Positions 1 to 12,785 of a stretch of DNA of 64,000 nt are shown here, piece by piece; within the stretch, counting starts at the first letter, position 1; the number at the start of each line of letters is the position of its first letter. The position numbers and the translations under genes were made by a program. The notes below the pieces were generated by a model. That model saw only the letters and a program-made list of their open reading frames with translations. It was not told the origin of the DNA and did not search any database. The DNA comes from Sapria himalayana (taxonomy: Eukaryota > Streptophyta > Magnoliopsida > Malpighiales > Rafflesiaceae), in contig JAREIK010004218.1 of assembly GCA_029783825.1 (NCBI GenBank), forward strand, positions 28,734 to 92,733, written 5' to 3'.

Positions 1-1535
1 TCTACACTAAGGGATTGTTTTTCTTTATTTGAGAAGGAAAAGAAGAAATTATTAGATGCATATCATCTCATTGTTGTAGAGTTTCATTGACTACCGACAC
101 TTGTACTAGCATTCAAAATTTGCTCATATATGTTTGATGTTCATTTCATTGATTCTCAATGGAATATGCATAAAAGGCTTTTGAACTTTTGTGTAATTAA
201 AAGTCATTCTGGAGTTAATATTAGAAATGCTATTGAGTTTGCATGAATGAATAGGGATTGAGAAAGTTGATGTTCATTACTGTTGACAATGCATCAAATA
301 ATGATGTTGCAGTTGAACAAGTGCAAAAAAAAGGGTTGTGAAGAAAAGTGTTGTACCTTTGAGAGGCGAGCATTTTCATATGAGATGTCGTGCTCATATC
401 CTAAACTTAATTGTCATAGATGGTATTGCAGTAGTTGAGGGTGCTATTCAAAAAATTAGAGGTGTGGTGAAATATGTGAGGACCAGTCCTAAAAGATTAG
501 ATATGTTTAAGTTATGAGTTGAAGAAGCAACTTGACATATGGATCTTCATTGCAATTAGATTGTCCTACAAGATGGAATTCAACTTTTTTGATGCTACAA
601 ACTGATATACAAATATCAAAAAGAATTTGATAAGTTGGAGTATAAAGACAAAAGGTTTTTGAAGGAGTTGTGGTTCAAACGTTCCAACTTAGAGAGACAA
701 ACAAACGCCAAAATTTTGGCTCGTTTCTTGAAAACTTTTTATGAGGTAACTTTTAAATTTTCTGGCTCATAATATTCTACCTCTAGTGTTTATTTTCCTC
801 AGATTATTCGAATTTTTAAAAAAATGATATTTGTGAAAATAGTAGAGATACAATGGTGTCTGAAATTGGTATGACAATTAGGCATAAATTCAACAAATAT
901 TTGGGTTCTCTTCAGTAACAAATATTAACTTTTTTGTAGTAGTAGTGTTGGATCCTTGATATAAGCTCAAATATCTCAAGGTTTAAGTACACTAGCATTA
1001 TGAAGAGGAATTGGCTAAATATTTGGTGAAAAAGGTATAATGCTTTAAATGAGAATGATATATTATTATAAAGATTTAAATGAAGATTGAATCAAGAGAA
1101 ATGATTTCTCTTCTACTATTTTGAAGAAAAATGATGATTTCTTTGATGGTAGTGATACTTATGTTGATGATTTTTTTTGTTGAATTGGAGAAAAGAACAA
1201 GAAGTTACAGCTTTGGAAGAGTTGGGATAGGTACTTGGAGGACAAACTTGAAAAAAATGAATTGATTTTGATCTTCTATACTGGTGAAGGTAAATGAGGT
1301 TGGGTATCCTTCTTTGGCAAATGTAGCAAGGGATGTATTTGCTATCCAAGCATCTACTGTGGCCTACTAATCTACATTTAGCAGTGGGGGGGAGAACTTT
1401 AGATAAATTTAAAAGTTCTTTAACACCTAGTACAGCTGAAGTTCTCATATGTCACAAGATTGGTTGAGAAGTTCAAACAAACCTATTGAAATTGTAGAAT
1501 TAGTTCAAGACCTTGATGATAATGAATCATGTTAG
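1..1535 (+). pseudogene. hAT transposase pseudogene, central and C-terminal part
   Basis: When intact, this protein would bind the element ends and cut and paste the transposon. Visible motifs in order: the end of the first catalytic region; TVDNASNNDV at about 276-307 with the second catalytic Asp; CRAHILNL at about 388-411, where the usual CHAH has become CRAH; PTRWNST at about 562-585; DPRYK-like text at about 953-965; and the hATC dimerisation domain at about 1300-1480 (LDKFKSSLTP). Reading frame is lost repeatedly by stops and indels, for example near 88, 243, 330, 517 and 1480, so it cannot encode a working enzyme. Compared with copies 2 and 3 it is at least as decayed. The N-terminal BED finger lies outside the window. 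Confidence 0.88.
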
Positions 1536-2498
1536 TATACAAATCTTGTAAATTTTAATTTCACTTTTACTTATTTTATTCATTCAATTTAATAAAAATA
1601 TGGGTCATTACAATTTTAAGAGGGGTCACAAGATCCAAATATTCTTCCAACTTTAGTTGGCCAACTAAATTTGGAATGGGTGTATTAAATTTTATAAGGT
1701 AATATTTTGTTTTTTTATTACTATTTCATCTTACAAATTTATGACTACATGATTAACATGTTTTCATCTTTGGTTGTCCTTCTGCAGTGGAGGGAAAAGA
1801 GGAGTTGTAGAAGAGATAATTAATTGGGTTTGGATTTTCATTGTTGTCCCGGGATGGTCCTTTGAAATGATTATTATTATCGTTGTTATTAGTTGTAATT
1901 TTTTGTTATATTAAGCTACCTAATTTTAGCAATTGCTTAAGTAGTAATTGATGCTACCAATGTTTGTGGTCATCTTTAGCTATTCCTCAATATTTTAAGT
2001 AATTATTTAAAAAATGTAGTATTGCTATTATGGTTAACTTTCACTCGGCTGAACAAAACCAACTTGTGAAAAAATAAAGAACCAAATTAAGCACACAACT
2101 CAATCCCATTCTATTTAACATTTCTATCCTTTTCTGCACATCAATGCTTTTGACAAGGTAATGGAACTCGTTTGTGGTATTCAGCCTATTTGACAAAAAA
2201 AAATTGGCCCAATTTGAGTTTGAAAGATACATAAATAAGGAATGATAAATGGTATAACAAAAGGTTTCGACATGAACTAACTTGGCCGATTTGAAGAAAA
2301 TAAATTAAAAAAAATGACCCAACTCCGATCCGTCACAGAACTATTTTCTCCTACCCAAAATCCCCGATCTCCATCCTGTCCAATCCCGATATTTTCAACC
2401 TATGGGATGGGTTTGGATCTTCAAAAAAAATCTCCGAACTGTGGGAAGGGACTAAAGATTTGTAATCCCCATCGCGTCCCATCCCATGAGAACCCCTA
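1..2498 (+). mobile_element. hAT-superfamily DNA transposon, copy 1 (5' part outside window)
   Basis: This is the 3' two thirds of the same 3.7-kb element found complete at 38169-41875 and 59323-63000, here in the opposite orientation. The sequence shows the transposase core and C-terminal dimerisation region on the + strand, then about 950 bp of 3' non-coding sequence. It ends in CCCCTA at 2498, the reverse complement of the TAGGGG terminus of the other copies. It is followed directly by GCATTTAG (2499-2506), the reverse complement of the CTAAATGC target duplication seen at the other copies. The 5' terminus is not in the window, so length and the second duplication cannot be checked. Superfamily assignment is firm from the transposase motifs and the 8-bp duplications of the sister copies. 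Confidence 0.9.
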
Positions 2499-5400
2499 GC
2501 ATTTAGTGGTTTATAGGTTTTATTTAAAAAATAAAATAACAAAAAAATTATTTTAATTATTTTTTGATATTTTCTAAGGTTATAACCGTTGAAAATATAA
2601 TAATTTTTAAATTTTTTTCAAATGTGAATACAATATTTAGTTATACTAATCATTATATTTATATATTATATAAATTCAATATAAACAATTTTATTGATAA
2701 ATATTCTAATAATAATCAAAAAATAAATTAATAATCCATTAATAATAAGATATATATTAATTAAAATATAATTACAAAACTTAAAATGATTCATAAGCAA
2801 AGAAAAATATATTACTATATGATAATTTTTTGTTGTTGAATTTTTTCTTCTTTTAATAAGTTTATCTATATTTTTTAATGAAAAATAATTTATATAAATT
2901 ATATTTGTCTAACTCATAATTTATTTTGTAATAAATATTTATATATAATAAACAAATAAATAATTAAAAAGAATATTTAAAATTATAATGAAAAAAAATG
3001 AGATTTATAATTTATTATTTATTATTTAGGGATACCAGTTGATTTAAATTAGATCCGTCTCACTAATAATTTATTTGTAATTAATATTTCTATAAAATAA
3101 ATTGATAAATAATTAAAATAAAAATTTAAAATTATATTGAATAAAAATTAAAATGAGATTTAAGATTTATTATTAATGTATACCTATTTAATAGTTTAAG
3201 TATTTAAAGGTTTAGTCATTAGGAGTTTAGAGATTTATGTTTTTAGGCTTTTAGTGGTTTATAGGTTTTATATAAAAAATAAAATAACAAAAAAATTTCA
3301 ATAATTTGTTATAATTTTCATAGGTTATAACCTTTGAAAATATAATAAATATTTATAATTTTTTGAAATGTGAATACAATATTTAGTTTTAATTATAGTA
3401 ATAATTATATATCATATAAATTCAATATAATCAATATTATTGATAAATAATATAATAATGATCAAAAATTAAATTAATAAACAATTAATAAAAAGATAGA
3501 TATTAATTAAAAAATATTTACAAAACCCAAATTGATTCAAAATTAAAGTATTACTGGATAATAATTTTAAATATTTAAATTTCTACTTCTTTGATAAGTG
3601 TATATTTTTTTTTTAAAATAAATTAATTAAATTATATTTGTCACACTGATACTTTATTTTGTAATAAATATTTCTATAAAAATAAACTAATAAATAATTA
3701 AAATGAATATTTAAAATTATAATAAATAGAAATAAAAATTAGATTTATTTATTATTTAAGAAGTATATAGTAGTTTAATGGTTTATGTATTTAGCCATTA
3801 CGGGGTTTAGGAGTATACTGATTTAACTTTGTATGCATTTAGTGGTTTATATGTTTTATTTAAGAAAAAAAATAAAAAAACATTTATTTTTATTATTTTT
3901 TGATATTTTCAAAGGTAATAACCTTTGAAAATATAATAGTTTTTAAATTTTTTCAAAAGTGAATAAATTTTTATTATAATAATCTTAATAATTATATATC
4001 ATATAAATTCAATATAAACAATTTTATTGATAGATATTCTAATAATTATCAAAAAATAAATTAAAAATCTATTATGAATAAGATTGATATTACTTAAAAT
4101 ATAATATCAAAACATAAAATTATTTAAAAGCAAAGCAAAATAGATTACTTAATATTAATTATTTGTTTTTAAATTTTTATTATTTTTATAAGCTTATCTA
4201 TTTTTTGATGAAAAATAATTTTTATAAATTATATTTTTATAATAATTTATTTTATAATTAATATATATATATAAATAAAAAACTAAACAATCAAAATGAA
4301 TTTTTTTATTTATAATGAAAACAAATAAAAATGAGATTTATTAATTATTATTTAGGGTCAACCCATTTAAACGAATATCTAATAGGGGTATCGGGATTTG
4401 TAGTTTAGTGATTTAAGTGTTTAGAATTTAGTGATTTATAGGTTTTATTTAAACAATGAAATAATAAAAAAATATTTTTTTAGTTTTTTCACATGTTGAA
4501 AGGTTATAATCTTTAAAAATATAATAATTTTAAATTTTTTTTCAAAAGTGATTACAATTTTTAGCTATAATAATTATTAAATCTATATATCATATAAATT
4601 AAATATAAATATTTTTATTGATAAATATTCTAATAATGATCAAAAAATAAATTAATAATCTATTATTAATATGTTAGATATCAATTAAAATATAATTACA
4701 AAACCTAAAATGATTCATAAACAATGTAAAATATATTACTATATATTAATTTTTTGTTTTTAATTTTTTTTTCTTTTAATAAGTTTATCTATATTTTTTT
4801 TGTTGAAAAATAATTTATATAAATTATATTTGTATAACTTATAATTTATTTTGTAATTACTATTTATATAAAAATAAATAAATAAATAATTAAAATGAGT
4901 ATTTAAGATTATAATGAAAAAAATAAAAATGAGATTTATTATTTATTATTTAGGATATACATGTTTAATAAAATTTATTTATTTAGGGTTTTAGAGATTT
5001 AAAAGTTATTGTTTAAGTATTTAGGCATATAATGGTTTTTATTATTAATGTATACCACTTTAATAGTTTAAGTATTTAGAAGTTTTGTCGTTTAGGAGTT
5101 TAGCTTTTTATGTTTTTAGGAATTTAGTGGTTTATAGGTTTTATTAAAACAATAAAATAACAAAAAAAAATTGTAATTTTTTCTCATTTTCATAGGTTAT
5201 AACCTTTGAAAATATAATAATATTTAAAATTTTTTGAAATGTGAATACAATATTTAGTTATAATAATTTTAAAATTATATATAAGATAAATTCAATAAGA
5301 AGAATATTATTGATAGATATTATAATAATGATCAAAAATTAAATTAATAAACTATTAAAAATAAGATTGATATTAATTAAAAAATATTTATAAAACCCAA

Positions 5401-8400
5401 AATTTTCAAAATTAAAGTAAAAAATATTACTGGATAATAATTTTTAATTTTTAATTTTTTACTTCTTTTATTAGTGTATATATTTTTTGTTAAAAAATAA
5501 ATTATTTAAATTATATTTGTTACACTCATAATTTATTTTGTAATAAATATTTTTATAAAAATAAACTTATAAATAATTAAAATAAATATTTAAAATAATA
5601 ATAAATTGAAATAAAAATTAGATTAATTAATTATTAAGTAGCATATAGTGGTTTAATTGTTTATGTATTTAGGCATTACGGGCCTTAGGAGTTTATTGAT
5701 TTTACTGTGTATGCATTTAGTGGTTTATAGGTTTTATTTAAAAATTAAAATAACAAAATATTTATTTTTATTATTTTTTGATATTTTCAAAGGTTATAAC
5801 CTTTGAAATTAAAATAATTTTTAAATTTTTTCAAAAGTGAGTTCAATATTTAGTTATAATAATCATTATATTTATATATCATATAAATTCAATATAAACA
5901 ATTTTATTGATAAATATTCTAATAATGATCAAAAAATTAATTAATAATATATTATTAATAAGATAGATATCGATTAAAATATAATAAAAAAAACCTAAAA
6001 TGATTCAGAAGAAATCAAAATATATTACTATATAATAATCTGTTGTTTTGAAAATTTTTTTTCTTTTAAAAAGTTTATTCATATTTTTTTGATTAAAATT
6101 AATTTATATAAATTATATTTGTCTAACTCATAATTTATTTTTTAATTAATATTTATATAAAAATAAACAAATAATTAATTAAAATGAATATTTACAATTA
6201 TAATGAAAAAAATAATATTGAGATTTAATCTTTATTATTTGGGTATACCAATCTAATTTAAATTAGATCTATCTCGCTAATAATTTATTTTATAATTAAT
6301 ATTTCTATAAAAATAAACTTATAAATAATTAAAATAAAAATTTAAAATTATACTGAATAAAAATTAAAAAGAGATTTATGAATTATTATTAATGTATACC
6401 AGTTTAATCTAGATATTTATAATAATGATCAAAAAAGATTTAATAAACTATTATTAATAAGATAGATATTATTTAAAATATATTTGCATAATCTAAATGT
6501 ATTCAAAATCAAAGTAAAATATATTACTATATAATAATTTTTTTTAATGTTTGGCATTTTTTATAAGTTTATATTTTTGTTTTAAAAAATAAATTATTTA
6601 ACTTATATTTGTCTTACTCATAATTTATTTTGTAATTTATAATTCTATAATAATAAACTAATAAATAATTAAAATGAATATTTAAAATTATAATGAATAC
6701 AAATAAAATTGGGATTTATTATTTATTATTCAGGAAATACCGGGTTAATAGTTTAAGTATTTAGGTGTTTTGTGGTTTAGGAGTTTAGTGATTTAATTGT
6801 TTAGACCTTTAGTGATTTATAGTTTTTATTTAAATAATGAAAGAACAAAAAATTTAATTTTTTGATTTTTTTTTATAAATTTTGAAGGTTGTAACCTTTA
6901 AAAATATAATAATTTTTAATTTATTTTAAATGTGAATATAATATTTAGTTATAATAATCTTAATAGTTTTATATAATGTAAACTAAATATAAATAATTTT
7001 ATTAATAAACATTACAATAATGATCAATAAATTAATTAATAAATTAGTCTTAATAAGAAAGATATAAATTAAAATATAATTGTAGAATCTAAAATGATTC
7101 AAAATCAAAATAAGATATATTAATAAAAAATAATTTTTTATTTTTAAACTTTTGCCTCTTTTTATATGCATATATTTTTTTTTGATAAAAAAAATTATTT
7201 AAATTTTATCTGTTTTACTAATAATTTATTTTGTAATTAATATTTCTATAAAAATTAACAGATAAATATTTAAAATGAATTTTTAAAATTATAATGAATA
7301 CTAATAAAAATGAGAATTATGATTTATTATTTAGACTATACTAATTTAATGTTTTGTGTATTTATGAGCTTCGGGGATTAGGAGTTTAGTCATTTTAGTA
7401 TTTAGTCATTTAGTGGTTTATAGGTATTATTTTAAAAATAAAATAAAAAAAAGTTTTTTTGTTATTTTTTATCATTTTTGAATGTTATAACCTTTGAAAA
7501 TATAATAATTTTTATTTTTTTTGAAAAGTGAATACAATATGATGTTAATAATCTTAATAATTAAATATCATATAAATTCAATATAAATTATTATATTGGT
7601 ATCTATTATAATAATGATCATAAAAAGATAAAAAACAATTATTAATAAGATAAATATTATTTAAAATATATTTTCAAAACCTAAAATGATTTTTAATCAT
7701 AGTGAAATATTTTACTAAATATTAATTTTAAATTTTTAAATTTTTGTATCCATTTATATGCTTAAATATTTTTTGATGAAAAATAAGTTTTTTAAAAAAT
7801 ATTGATGTCTCACTAATAATTTATTTTTTAATTTATATTTCTATAAAAATAAACTAATAAATAATTAAGATGTATGTTTAAAATTATAATGAATACTAAT
7901 AAAAAAGAGATTTTTTATTTATTATATATAGTATACCAGTTTAATGGTGAAATTATTTAGGGGTTTTGTCGTTTAGAAGTTTAGCAATTTATGTTTTTAG
8001 GCATTTAGTGGTTTATAGGTTTTATTTATATAATAAAAATAAAATTTTTTTTTTATTTTTTTTGATTTTCAAAGGTTATAATATTTGAAAAGAAAATAAT
8101 ATTTAAAATTTTTTGAAATGTGAATACCATGTATAATTATATTAATCTTACTAATTATATATCATATAAATTAAATATAAACAATTTTAATGATAGAAAT
8201 TATAATAATGATCAAAAATTAAATTAACAAACTATTATTAAAAATCTAAATATTAATTAAAATATATTTACATAACACAAAATGATTCAAAATCAAATCA
8301 AAATATATTACTAAATAATAATATTTAATTTTTAAATTTGTCCTTCTTTTTTAAGCTTATATTTTTTTGATTAAATATAAATTAGTTAGATATTATTTGA

Positions 8401-9125
8401 GTCATTCGAAATTTATTTCGAATTAATTTTTCTAAAAAAATAAACTATAAATAATTAAAATGAATATTTAAAATTTAATAAATAGAAATATAAATGAGAT
8501 TTATTATTTAATAAGTAAAATATACCTATTAAAAGGTTTATGTATTTAGGGGGTTCGGGGTTTATGAGCATACTGATTTAAGTAAGTAATCATTTAATGA
8601 TCTTTAGGTTTTATTTGAAAAATAAAATAACAAAAAATTTATTTTTATTATTTTTTCTCATTCTTTAAGGTTATAAATTTTGAAAATATAATAGTTTTTA
8701 AATTTTTTTCAAAAGTGAATAAATTTTTATTTATAATAATCATAATAATTATATATCATATAAATTCAATATAAATAATTTTATTGATAGATATTCTAAT
8801 AATTATCAAAAAATAATTAAAAATCTATTATGAATAAGATTGATATTACTTAAAATATAATATCAAAACCTAAAATGATTCAAAAGCAAAGCAAAATAGA
8901 TTACTTAATATTAATTATTTGTTTTTTAATTTTTATTCATTTTATAAGCTTATCAATTTTTTGATGAAAAATAATTTTTATAAATTATATTTTTGAGTCA
9001 TAATTTATTTTATAATTAATACAGATATACAAATAAAAAACTAAAGTTCAAAATAATTTTTTAAAATTATAATGAAAACAAATAAAATTGATATTTATTA
9101 ATTATTATTTAGTGTATAGCTAAAT
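2499..9125 (+). repeat. AT-rich ~600-bp satellite array, block B, + orientation
   Basis: Tandem monomers are recognised by the recurring TTTATAGGTTTTATTT motif near 2513, 3260, 3848, 4437, 5131, 5725, 6818, 7418, 8010 and 8605. The typical spacing is 588-600 bp. The 747-bp and 694-bp steps reflect long monomers, and the 1093-bp step contains a truncated monomer. Each unit has the 8-bp-periodic TTTA block, then an A/T run, the palindrome, an ATAATGATCAAAAA segment, and a region ending TTTATTATTTATTATTTAGG. No coding sequence is supported. Monomers at about 6540-8600 match those at about 21850-23940 much better than their immediate neighbours, which indicates higher-order repeats. Confidence 0.93.
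3022..3190 (+). repeat. Internal ~140-bp duplication creating the long (735-bp) monomer form
   Basis: Within this monomer the segment 'cactaataatttatt...ataaataattaaaat...gagattta' repeats the preceding segment (about 2905-3020) with changes, lengthening the monomer from about 600 to 735 bp. The same extended form recurs near 20005, 21340, 25065 and 27165 on + monomers and near 37600, 42660, 44000, 50940, 52650, 56760, 58090, 58750 and 63780 on - monomers. It therefore marks a defined monomer subtype, not random slippage. Confidence 0.7.
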
Positions 9126-9175
9126 AATTTATTTTATTAATTATTTAGTGAAAAATAATTTATTGTTTATCTTGA
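9120..9175. other. Satellite orientation switch 1 (+ to -)
   Basis: Up to about 9120 the monomer reads in + orientation and ends in the usual 'ttattaattattatttag'. From about 9170 the text is the complement strand of the monomer ('gaatttatatgatataaattataatgattattataac'). The intervening ~50 bp is low-complexity A/T sequence. The arms abut at non-equivalent monomer positions, so this is a rearrangement breakpoint and not a simple long hairpin. Confidence 0.8.
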
Positions 9176-11525
9176 ATTTATATGATATAAATTATAATGA
9201 TTATTATAACTAAATACTGTATTCACATTTTAAAAAAAAATTAAAAATTATTATATTTTCAAAGGTTATAACCTTTGAAAATATCAATAAATAATAAAAA
9301 TAAATTTTTTATAAATTTATTTTTTTAATAAAACCTATAAACCACTAAATGCATACACAGTTAAATCAGTAAACTCCTAAACCTCATAAAGCCTAAATAC
9401 ATAAACCATTAAACCACTATATACTATTTAATAATTAATAAATCTAATTTTTATTTCTATTTATTATAATTTTAATTATTTATTTTAATTATTTATTAGT
9501 TTATTTTTATAGAAATATTTATCACAAATTAAATAATGAGAGCGACATATATATTTTAATTAATTTATTTTTAATCAAAAAATATATATGCTTATAAAAG
9601 AAGTAAAATTTAAAAATTTAAAATTTATTATTTAGTAATACATTTTACTTTAATTTTGAATCAATTTGGGTTTTGTAAATATTTTTTAATTAATATCAAT
9701 CTTTTTATTAATAGTTTATTAATTTAAATTTTGATCATTATTATATTATCTATTAATAAAATTGTTTATATTAAATTTATATGATATATAATTATTAATA
9801 TTATTATAACTAAATATTGTATTCACATTTCAAAAAATTTTAAATATTATGATATTTCAAAGGTTATAACCTATGAAAATGAGAAAAAATTACAATTTTT
9901 TTTTGTTATTTATTGTTTAAATAAAACCTATAAGCCACTAAATGCCTAAAAACATAAATTGCTAAACTCTTAAACAACAAAATATCTAAATACTTAAACC
10001 ATTAAACAGGTGTACATTAATAAAAAATCATAAATCTTCATTTAATTTTTATTAAGTATAATTTTAAATTTTTATTTTAATTATTTATAAGTTTATTTTT
10101 ATAAAAAGTTTAATTATAAAATAAATTATTAGTGAGACAGATCTAATTTAAATAATTTATTTTTCATCAAAAAAATATATCTCATTATAAAAGATGCATA
10201 ATTTTAAAAACAAAAATTGATTATTTAGTAATATATTTTATTTTTATTTTGAATCATTTTAGATTTTGCAATTATATTTTAATTTATATCATTCTTATTA
10301 ATAATAGTTTATTAATTTTTTATTGATCATTATTATAATATGTATTAATAAAATTATTTATATTGAGTTTACATTATATATAATTATTAATATTATTATT
10401 ATTGAATATTATATTCGCATTTAAAAAAAATTAAAAATTATTATATTTTCAAAGGTTATAACCTTCAAATATTAAAAAAAATAATCAAAAAATTAAATTT
10501 TGTAGTTTTTCATTCTTTAAATAAAAACTATAAATCACTTAAGGCCTAAACACTTAAATCACTAAACCTCAAAATGCCTAAATAATAAAACCATTAAACT
10601 AGTATATCCTGATAAATAAATAATAAATCTTTATTTAATTTTATTCATTATAATTTTAAATATTCATTTTAAATATTTATTAGTTTATTTTTATAGAATT
10701 ATAAATTAAAATTAAATTATGAGGAAGACAAATATAATTTAAATAATTTACTTTTAATAACAAAAAATATAAACTTATAAAAAGAAGCAAAACATTAAAG
10801 AAAGTATTATTTTGTAATATATTTTACTTTGATTTTGAATAAATTTACATTTGCAAATATATTTAAAATAATATCTATCTTATTAATAATAGTTTATTAA
10901 TTTATTTTTTGATCATTAATATAATATATTTCAATATAATTGTTTATATTGAATTTACATGATATATAATTATTAAGATTATCATAACTAAATATAGCAT
11001 TCACATATTAAAAAATTTAAAAATTGTTATATTTTCAAAGTTTATAACCTTCAAAAATGAGAAAAATAACAAAAAAAAATTTGTTTGTCATATCATTGTT
11101 TAAATAAAACTTATAAACCATTAAATGCCTAAATACACAAATAACTAAACTACTAAACCCCGAAGCCCCTAAATACTTAAACCTTTAAACTCGTAAACCT
11201 TAAATATAATTTAAATAATTTATAGAAATATTAATTACAAAATAAATTATGAGTGATACAAATATAATTTAAATAATATATTTTTCATCAAAAATACATA
11301 TAAGCTTATAAAATGATGCAAAAAATAAAAAAAATTATTATTTAGTATTAAATTTTACTTTGATTTTGAATCATTTTATGTTTTTTAATTATATTTTAAT
11401 TTATATCTATCATATTAATAATAGTTTATTAATTTATTTTTTGATAAATGATATAATATCTATCAATAAATTTATTTATATTTAGTTTATATTATATATA
11501 GTTATAATATTTATTATTACTAAAT
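9170..11525 (-). repeat. AT-rich ~600-bp satellite array, block C, - orientation
   Basis: About four monomers in reverse orientation, recognised by AAAACCTATAA-type motifs (near 9332, 9925, 10525 and, as AAAACTTATAA, 11106) and palindromes near 9253, 9858, 10453 and 11035. The monomer at 11100-11230 is a shortened type carrying CCCCGAAGCCCC in its octamer block. The same type recurs near 35191, 45031 and 51966 and serves as a marker of the higher-order repeat. The array ends inside a monomer near 11525, where non-satellite sequence begins. Confidence 0.92.
9253..9284. repeat. Conserved satellite palindrome, perfect 32-bp example
   Basis: The left arm ATATTTTCAAAGGTTA is followed at once by its exact reverse complement, with no spacer. 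The same dyad occurs about once per ~600 bp in nearly every monomer, usually with zero to three mismatches. Other perfect 32-bp instances are at 20851-20882, 26675-26706 and 38069-38100. Being symmetric, it reads the same in + and - arrays. The function is unknown. It could form a cruciform or be a dimeric protein-binding site (inference). Confidence 0.9.
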
Positions 11526-12785
11526 ATCAAACTAGCATGAGATCTATGGTTTGTATAACTTAGTTTATGTAATATGGTAATAGTTTTACATTAATGAATA
11601 TATTTTGATTTATATTATATTATGGATATTGATAGATGGGTGATTAAGTAGAACTTGAAGTATGGCTTTAATTATTTATAGGTTTGTGCAAGATTATCAA
11701 TGTGAATAGTGATAGATAATTTATGGGCTCACTCGTGCATATGGTATGAAGAAAGTGATAGTCATTTCGAATGTGATGCAAGAGATAAAATTATATATTA
11801 ATTCTAAAATTTGAATATGTTAATCATAATGAGTTTGACACATACAAAGTTGAAAGTATAAATACTTTTACATATCAATCCATTTTACATGTATTAGAAA
11901 AAACTAGTTCTCAATTGAGATGAATATTATATAAAATATTCTCTTAAGGATTTTAGATTTAGTATAGGAGTTGCATAATCAATGAGGAGGAGGATGAAAA
12001 ATAATCATTAAGAGATACATAAGTATATTGTGATTCACAAGATAGGTACAATCTTTATAAATTACTTTTACTCATATAGTTCCCACAAGTGAAATATCAT
12101 CTAAACATATATTAATTATGCGAGTTTGGTGCTTACAAAATAGAAAGTGTAAATGCTTACAAACTTTATCAATTCTTGGTCTTCATTATAACTAAGACTA
12201 AAGAATTAAAATATGCATAGAAACAACCATCAAGGATAGTTGATAAGTTACCCAAAAGGTATGTGATTGTGAATAACTCTTAATTAGAGATGACTTTTTA
12301 TCTTGGTGTCGAGGTATCAAGGAGATAGCTATAAGGGGACCATCATTAGGATATGATCAATAGTAATTATGATAAACATCTTGTATACCATTAGGAAAAT
12401 AAGTCATTACATAATAACTCAACCTTTATTCTATGTCTATACATACTACAATGTGAACTAATTTGTACATATATCACATAAATTAAATAAACAAAACTCA
12501 TAGATCTAAGATTAATTTTATAATATGGATATCTATTTTATAAGAATTAAGTTATCTCAATATTGAATAACCAAACTACTGATATAATTTATGTAGGATC
12601 GATATCTAGATGAAAGTCCTATTTACTACTATAATGACTCATGTACATGTAGATTTTTATTGATAAGATATTCTTATCAATGATTTCTACTTTGAAACTT
12701 GAATGATTGAATGTGATTTTAAAGTGGGAATTTGTGGCATTGAAAAATGCCATGGATTTCATTTTTCCCCTATATAATACAAAGT
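11526..12785. other. Non-satellite region, no gene recognised; weak internal repeat
   Basis: The base composition is less extreme than the satellite. No open frame of useful length and no recognisable protein motif is present on either strand. Two stretches about 280 bp apart resemble each other: a GAGTTTGACACATACAAAG region near 11840 and a GAGTTTGGTGCTTACAAAA region near 12121, each followed by a GTATAAATACTTTTAC- or GTGTAAATGCTTACAA-like text. This suggests an old duplication. It is probably retrotransposon non-coding debris, since it leads into a repeat shared with 55690-56110. Confidence 0.4.

Noticed and set aside
2499..9125. CRISPR-like array or prokaryotic origin, given regular repeats and a conserved palindrome
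   Set aside because: The unit is ~600 bp and fully repetitive with no unique spacers. Plant transposons and telomere-like repeats point to a eukaryotic satellite.
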